NCBI RefSeq assembly: GCF_052324685.1
Contig: NC_135225.1
Span: forward strand, 13,279,204-13,343,203
Origin: Brachyhypopomus gauderio
Lineage: Eukaryota > Chordata > Actinopteri > Gymnotiformes > Hypopomidae
Reading direction: 5' to 3'
DNA length: 64,000 nt
Within the stretch, counting starts at the first letter, position 1. Each line of letters starts with the position of its first letter. Below the pieces are notes generated by a model that did no database searches, was not told where the DNA came from, and saw nothing but the letters and a program-made list of their open reading frames with translations. Shown in pieces: positions 59,992 to 64,000 of the stretch. Both the position numbers and the translations under genes were made by a program.

Positions 59992-61340
59992 CACTGCTCA
60001 AAAAACAAATGGAACACTTAACCCATGGAGGTCTGAATTTGGAATCATACTCAAAATCACAGCTTCAGTGGAAATTCCTCAACACAAGTTAAAATGAGGC
60101 TCAGTAGTATGTGTGGCCTCCATGTGCCTGTATGGCCTCGGTAAAATGCCTGGGTATGCTCCTGATGAGGTGGCAGATGTTCTCCTGAGGAATCTTCTCT
60201 GGATTAAAGTGTCAGTCAACTCCTGGACAGTCTGTGGTGCAACGTGGCATTGGTGGATGGAACGAGACATGATGTCCCAGATGTGCTCGATTGGATTCAG
60301 GTTTGGGAAATGGGCAGGCCTGTCCATAGCATCAATGCCTTTATCAGCCAGGGCCCATTGCACCAGCATATAATCTCACAATGGGTCTAAGGATCTCATC
60401 CTGGTACCTAATGGCTGTCAGGGTACCCCTGGCTAGCACATGAAGGTCTGTGCAGCCCCCAAAGAAATCCCTACCCACGCCTTTACTGACCCACTGCCAA
60501 ACTGGTCATGCTGGAGGATGTTGCAGGCAGCAGAATGTTCTCCACAGCGTCTCCAGACTCTGTCACATCTGTCACATGCTCAGTGTGAACCTGCTCTCAT
60601 CTGTGAACTGCACAGGGCACCAGTGGCAAATCTGCCAATCTTGGTGTTCTCTGGCAAATGCCAATCGCCCTGCACAGTATTGGGGGCTGTATGCACAAGC
60701 CCCACTTTTGGACGTTGGGCCCTCTTACCACCCTCATGGGGTCTGTTTCTGACAGTTTGAGCAGAATAATAATAGTGGTCTGCTGGAAGTCATTTTGCAG
60801 GGCTCTGGCACTGCTCCTCCTGTTCCTCTTTACACAAAGAAGGGGGTAGCTGTCCTGCTGCTGGGTTGTTGCCTGCCTACGGCCCCCTCCATGTCTCCTG
60901 GTGTACTGGCCTGTCTCCTTGCCACAGCTCGCATTGATGTGCCATCCTGGATGAGCTGTACTACCTGAGCAACATCTGTGGGTTGTAGACACCTCCTCAT
61001 GCTACCTTTATGGTGAGACAACTGCCAAAATGCCAAAATGACCAAAACATCAGCCTGAAAGGATGAGAACAGAGAAAAGGTCTGTGGTTAGCACCTGCAG
61101 AACCACTCCTTTATATGGGGTGTCTTGCTAACTGCCTCTAATTTCTGCATGTTGTCTGTTCCATTTGCACAACAGCAGGTGAAATTGATTCACAGTCAGT
61201 GTTACTTCCAAAGTGAACAGGTTGATTTCACAGAGGTGTGGTTGACTTGGAGTTACATTGTGTTGTATAATAATTTTGATTTACATTGATAATTTTATAG
61301 GATGTGTTTATTTAGTGTTCCCTTTATTTTTTGAGCAGTG
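59992..61340 (-). mobile_element. Tc1-like transposon, 1349 bp, complete ends, broken transposase
   Basis: Terminal repeats CACTGCTCAAAAAACAAATG (59992) and an inverse ending TTTTTTGAGCAGTG (61340), with TA on both sides (59990-59991, 61341-61342). The transposase is on the minus strand. Its N terminus lies near 60830-61020 ([20 protein letters not shown]) and its C terminus near 60079-60369 (LNPIEHIWDIMSRSIH, EATHTTEPHF). Frameshifts separate the parts, and SPDLNPIEH of the family reads FPNLNPIEH here. It is inserted into an older repeat whose two halves can be rejoined across it. Confidence 0.9.
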
Positions 61341-61525
61341 TATGTTGTGTTTCAACAAGCACATTGCTGGTTATTGTTTAAATGTCACATGTTATGTTTG
61401 AGCACCTTTTACATTATTGAATTCATGAGACTTGCTTTTTTCACTTCCTTTATTCTGCACGTTCTCCGCCCATGACATAGACCTTCCACCACATAAATCA
61501 TTGTCTAATGTATGAGAAGCAACTA

Positions 61526-61690
61526 CACTGATCAGCCATAACATTTAAACCACCCTCCTAATTTTGTGAGGATATCCCTTATGCCTCAAACACAGCTCTG
61601 ACCCACCCAGAGATGGACTCCACAAGGACTCTGAAGGTGTCCTGTGGTTTCTGGCACCAACATGATAGCAGTCATGTCATGTTATGATTT
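61526..61690 (-). mobile_element. Tc1-like terminal fragment
   Basis: Begins with the terminal repeat CACTGATCAGCCATAACATT after TA and continues with CCACCCAGAGATGGACTCC. It is the inverted counterpart of the remnant at 53690-53962. It lies in the loop between the two arms of the inverted repeat. Confidence 0.65.
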
Positions 61691-62189
61691 GGGGTTTCCA
61701 TGTATCAGGTTTCCCTTTCCAGCACATCTCAGAGTTGCTCTGTATTCAATTCATCTATGAATTCAATAATATAAAAAGTCCTTAAACAAAACATGTGACA
61801 TTAAAAAAATAACCAGTAGTGTGCTGGTTGAAACACTCAATATATATACACAAAGACAAATGACCTTCAGGAGGCGAACCCACTAATGGGTAACAACCTC
61901 CTGAGGAGCGGGGACAAGACACAACAACACAAACACTGCCGCTGCTGACAGAAGCAGCCAGCAGGGGGCCTCAATACCGTGACAATCTATGACTTCATCT
62001 GAAATGGCGTACTTTCCTCCTATTCACACCAAAGCAGTACGAGATAACAGGTAGTATGTCCCAGGTTATGAAAACTGCCCAGTTGCCCACTGAAAGAATG
62101 CACTGCTTTAACGGTTGAGCAGAACGTACTGCATTGAAATCTAGTGCCTACTGCTTAAGTACGGCATTTCGGATTCAGCCTATGTGTCA

Positions 62190-64000
62190 CATACATTGTA
62201 ACTTCTGTGCCAAATTAGTTTCTCAAGATGTTTCACACGTTCTACCCAAAGACTCAGCACATAACGATCTCCTTCACATGCATTCTAACCACAGCCAGGT
62301 GAAAATGAATAGTTTTTTCAGCAATCTTCTCCTCATACTGGCAAAATGTATGTCCTTGATACTTTACTTTTACACATATAAACTCATAAACTCATTAATG
62401 TTACATAATAATGTATTTCTGGCTAAACTGAATTATCAACACCTATCTGGTGACCCTTGAGTCCCAAAAGAATAAAAAGCAGAAGTCAAGTCAAGTCAAA
62501 TTTATTTATACAGTATAGCGCTTTTTACAACACAAGTTGTCACAAAGCAGCTTTTCAATTGTATGGGTCCAGATCCCTAATGAGCAAGCTAGAGGCGAGA
62601 GTGGAAAGGAAAAACTCCCTATGATGGTGGGAATTAGGAAGAATCCTCGGGAGGGTCAAGACTCAAAAGGGAACCCATCCTCCATTGGGTGGCCTGCTAG
62701 CAGAAGTCCGTATTCATAGTCCAAATGTAGTTCTATAGTTATAGATGTAGTTCTAGTTCCCAGGCCAAGTAGTCACAGTTCCTTCAGTGCAGATAGTGAG
62801 CCTCCGGTAGGCTCCGGTAGAGTTCAGCGCATCCTCTTGCGGCAATGGCACATCCAACCCCTGCATCAGTACATCCACTGGCAAGCCAGTGGTAGAGGTA
62901 GAGGCATGCAAAAAGATATACAATATAAGTTGAGTATGTGGACATCAATTTAAACAACCATTGATTTAAACATACATATCTCACATGCGAGTGATTAGCA
63001 TGTGGCTCCGGCAAGCTAATCTATAGCAGCATAAATGGAGGGGTTCAGAGGTGAATACAGTCATGAGGGCTCACTGAGACATTGCTTTCCAGTCAAGTCA
63101 TAGTCACAACTAGAGTGATTCCATGACACGGCTGGATGACAGCATCAACATCTCAGATTACCAGATGTCTCAACGTCTGGGGCCCCCCCAAGCCCCACAC
63201 CTTCACAAGTAGAATATTAACTGAAGGCTTGATTAAATAAGTGAGTCTTAAGTCTAGATTTAAAGATTGGAACTGTGTCAGAATCTCAGATTGGAGCTGG
63301 AAGGCTATTCCATAACAGAAGTATTGACCCACTGCAAAAAAAAGAAAAAACCCCAAAAACAATTAACAGGAGGTCATCTTGTTAGAGTGGAACTTCTCTG
63401 TCTTCTCTGTTAACTATACTACCAGTTTTGTTATGTTTTTCAAACTATCCTCTCAGGCTAGCTAATTCCACTCAGTCTGTCTTACATCTGGACAGTGAAA
63501 TCACAAATCCAATGTCATAATCTGAGCTCATTGGTTCCAAAGGCTATAGTGCTACAGAGAACATGTCAGTATAGTTCTGACATCACATCGCAGTGCTGTT
63601 CTTTGTGCCTTTGTTCTTTGTGTTTCCGTAGGTGGTTGTTCTTTGCGAGGAAGCTATCAGTTACGTTTTTCTTGCGTTGTGTTGTATGGCCATGGAAACA
63701 TTTGCCTGTAAGTATGTCATGTTCAGTTGCTGCATACATTTATACTGAGTTTATGTTTGATGTAAACTAAGATACGCTTGTATGTCTGTATTACAGATTT
63801 TTACAGTGAGTCTCGATTAAAGCTTTGAGGAGAAATCTGACTTTTCTTGGGATACCTGTTGTCTTTCTGCCGAGTTTGTAGCCACACACACACATGAGCA
63901 GGGGCAGAATAATAGTGTTTATATGATGGTGCCCGAATATGTCATATATCTTTATGTTGGAATTGAAAATCTATCAAATTTCATTTTTATTTATAATTTT
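62190..64000 (+). pseudogene. Decayed second copy of the ART locus (coding exon lost)
   Basis: Shared blocks: AATTAGTTTCTCAAGA near 62212 and 54024; a GAATAAAA(A)G plus AGAAGT block near 62468 and 54797; CAGTGAAATCACAAATCCA and the next about 80 bases at 63495 and 54826; and ATCTTTATGTTGGAA.TGAAAA near 63950 and 56280, which is the ART 3' UTR. Between the last two blocks the original has the 1-kb ART coding part; here there are about 350 bases without it. The copy is further split by a 1-kb repeat at 62486-63490. It may continue beyond the right edge. Confidence 0.65.
62486..63490. mobile_element. Interspersed repeat inserted in the second ART copy
   Basis: Begins with CAAGTCAAGTCAAATTTATT and continues with GCAGCTTTTCAATTG and AAAAACTCCCTATGA phrases typical of a common fish interspersed repeat. 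It separates two blocks that are contiguous in the first copy (about 54810 and 54826). No ORF of interest. Confidence 0.55.

Larger units (their letters stand above)
59877..61982. repeat. Inverted pair of one repeat, left arm split by a Tc1-like insertion
   Basis: The left arm is 59877-59991 continued at 61343-61430; the right arm is 61745-61982 in inverse orientation. Shared blocks include GTCTTGTCCCCGC, CTCAGGAGGTTGTTACC, CTGAAGGTCATTTGTCTTTG, GTTTCAAC and ATTATTGAATTCAT. The minus-strand start TGTCACGGTATTGAGG at 61982 resembles the LTR-like family of this window. Confidence 0.75.

Overview
The window is vertebrate nuclear DNA from a ray-finned fish. It shows split genes with GT-AG introns, dense (CA)n microsatellites, Tc1-like and hAT-type DNA transposons, tRNA-derived SINEs and LINE debris. 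The order pkd2 - abcg2 - ppm1k matches the human 4q22 block. The species cannot be fixed from the sequence; an otophysan teleost (characin, catfish or knifefish type) is a guess. Gene models were built by hand from splice signals, reading-frame continuity and remembered family sequence; no search was run.

Layout: (1) 423-4369, minus strand: the first five coding exons of papss1 (complete APS-kinase half); the sulfurylase half lies off the left edge. (2) 4370-7940: intergenic, with a solo LTR. (3) 7941-15133, plus: complete pkd2, 15 coding exons, 915 aa, with a 3' UTR to about 17.24 kb. (4) 18007-18992: a decayed Tc1-like element. (5) 19247-30235, minus: complete abcg2, 15 coding exons, 659 aa. 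(6) 30.3-33.3 kb: a 781-bp hAT-type MITE and a 200-bp near-perfect palindrome. (7) 35193-40580, minus: complete ppm1k, 6 coding exons, 372 aa, with a 5' UTR exon boundary visible. (8) 44.7-46.9 kb, plus: two exon-like remnants of a ptgr1-type reductase, one frameshifted. (9) 48176-52994, plus: complete txn (thioredoxin), 5 exons, 107 aa. (10) 55170-56234, plus: a two-exon secreted ADP-ribosyltransferase. (11) 56.8-62 kb: a nest of LTR-like, LINE, SINE and Tc1-like fragments. (12) 62.19-64.0 kb: a second, decayed copy of the sequence around the ADP-ribosyltransferase gene, in which the coding exon is missing.

The genes are unrelated housekeeping or membrane genes: sulfate activation, a calcium-permeable channel, a multidrug exporter, a mitochondrial phosphatase, a redox protein and an extracellular modifying enzyme. 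No operon-like cooperation is expected.

The most unusual pattern is that tandem repeats repeatedly sit directly on, or include, 3' splice sites: abcg2 exons before 27786, 26437, 21263 and 20280, ppm1k exons before 36022 and 35324, and pkd2 exons before 13788 and 14906. In two abcg2 introns the acceptor itself has been multiplied into about 20 copies. One of these introns also starts with a GC donor.
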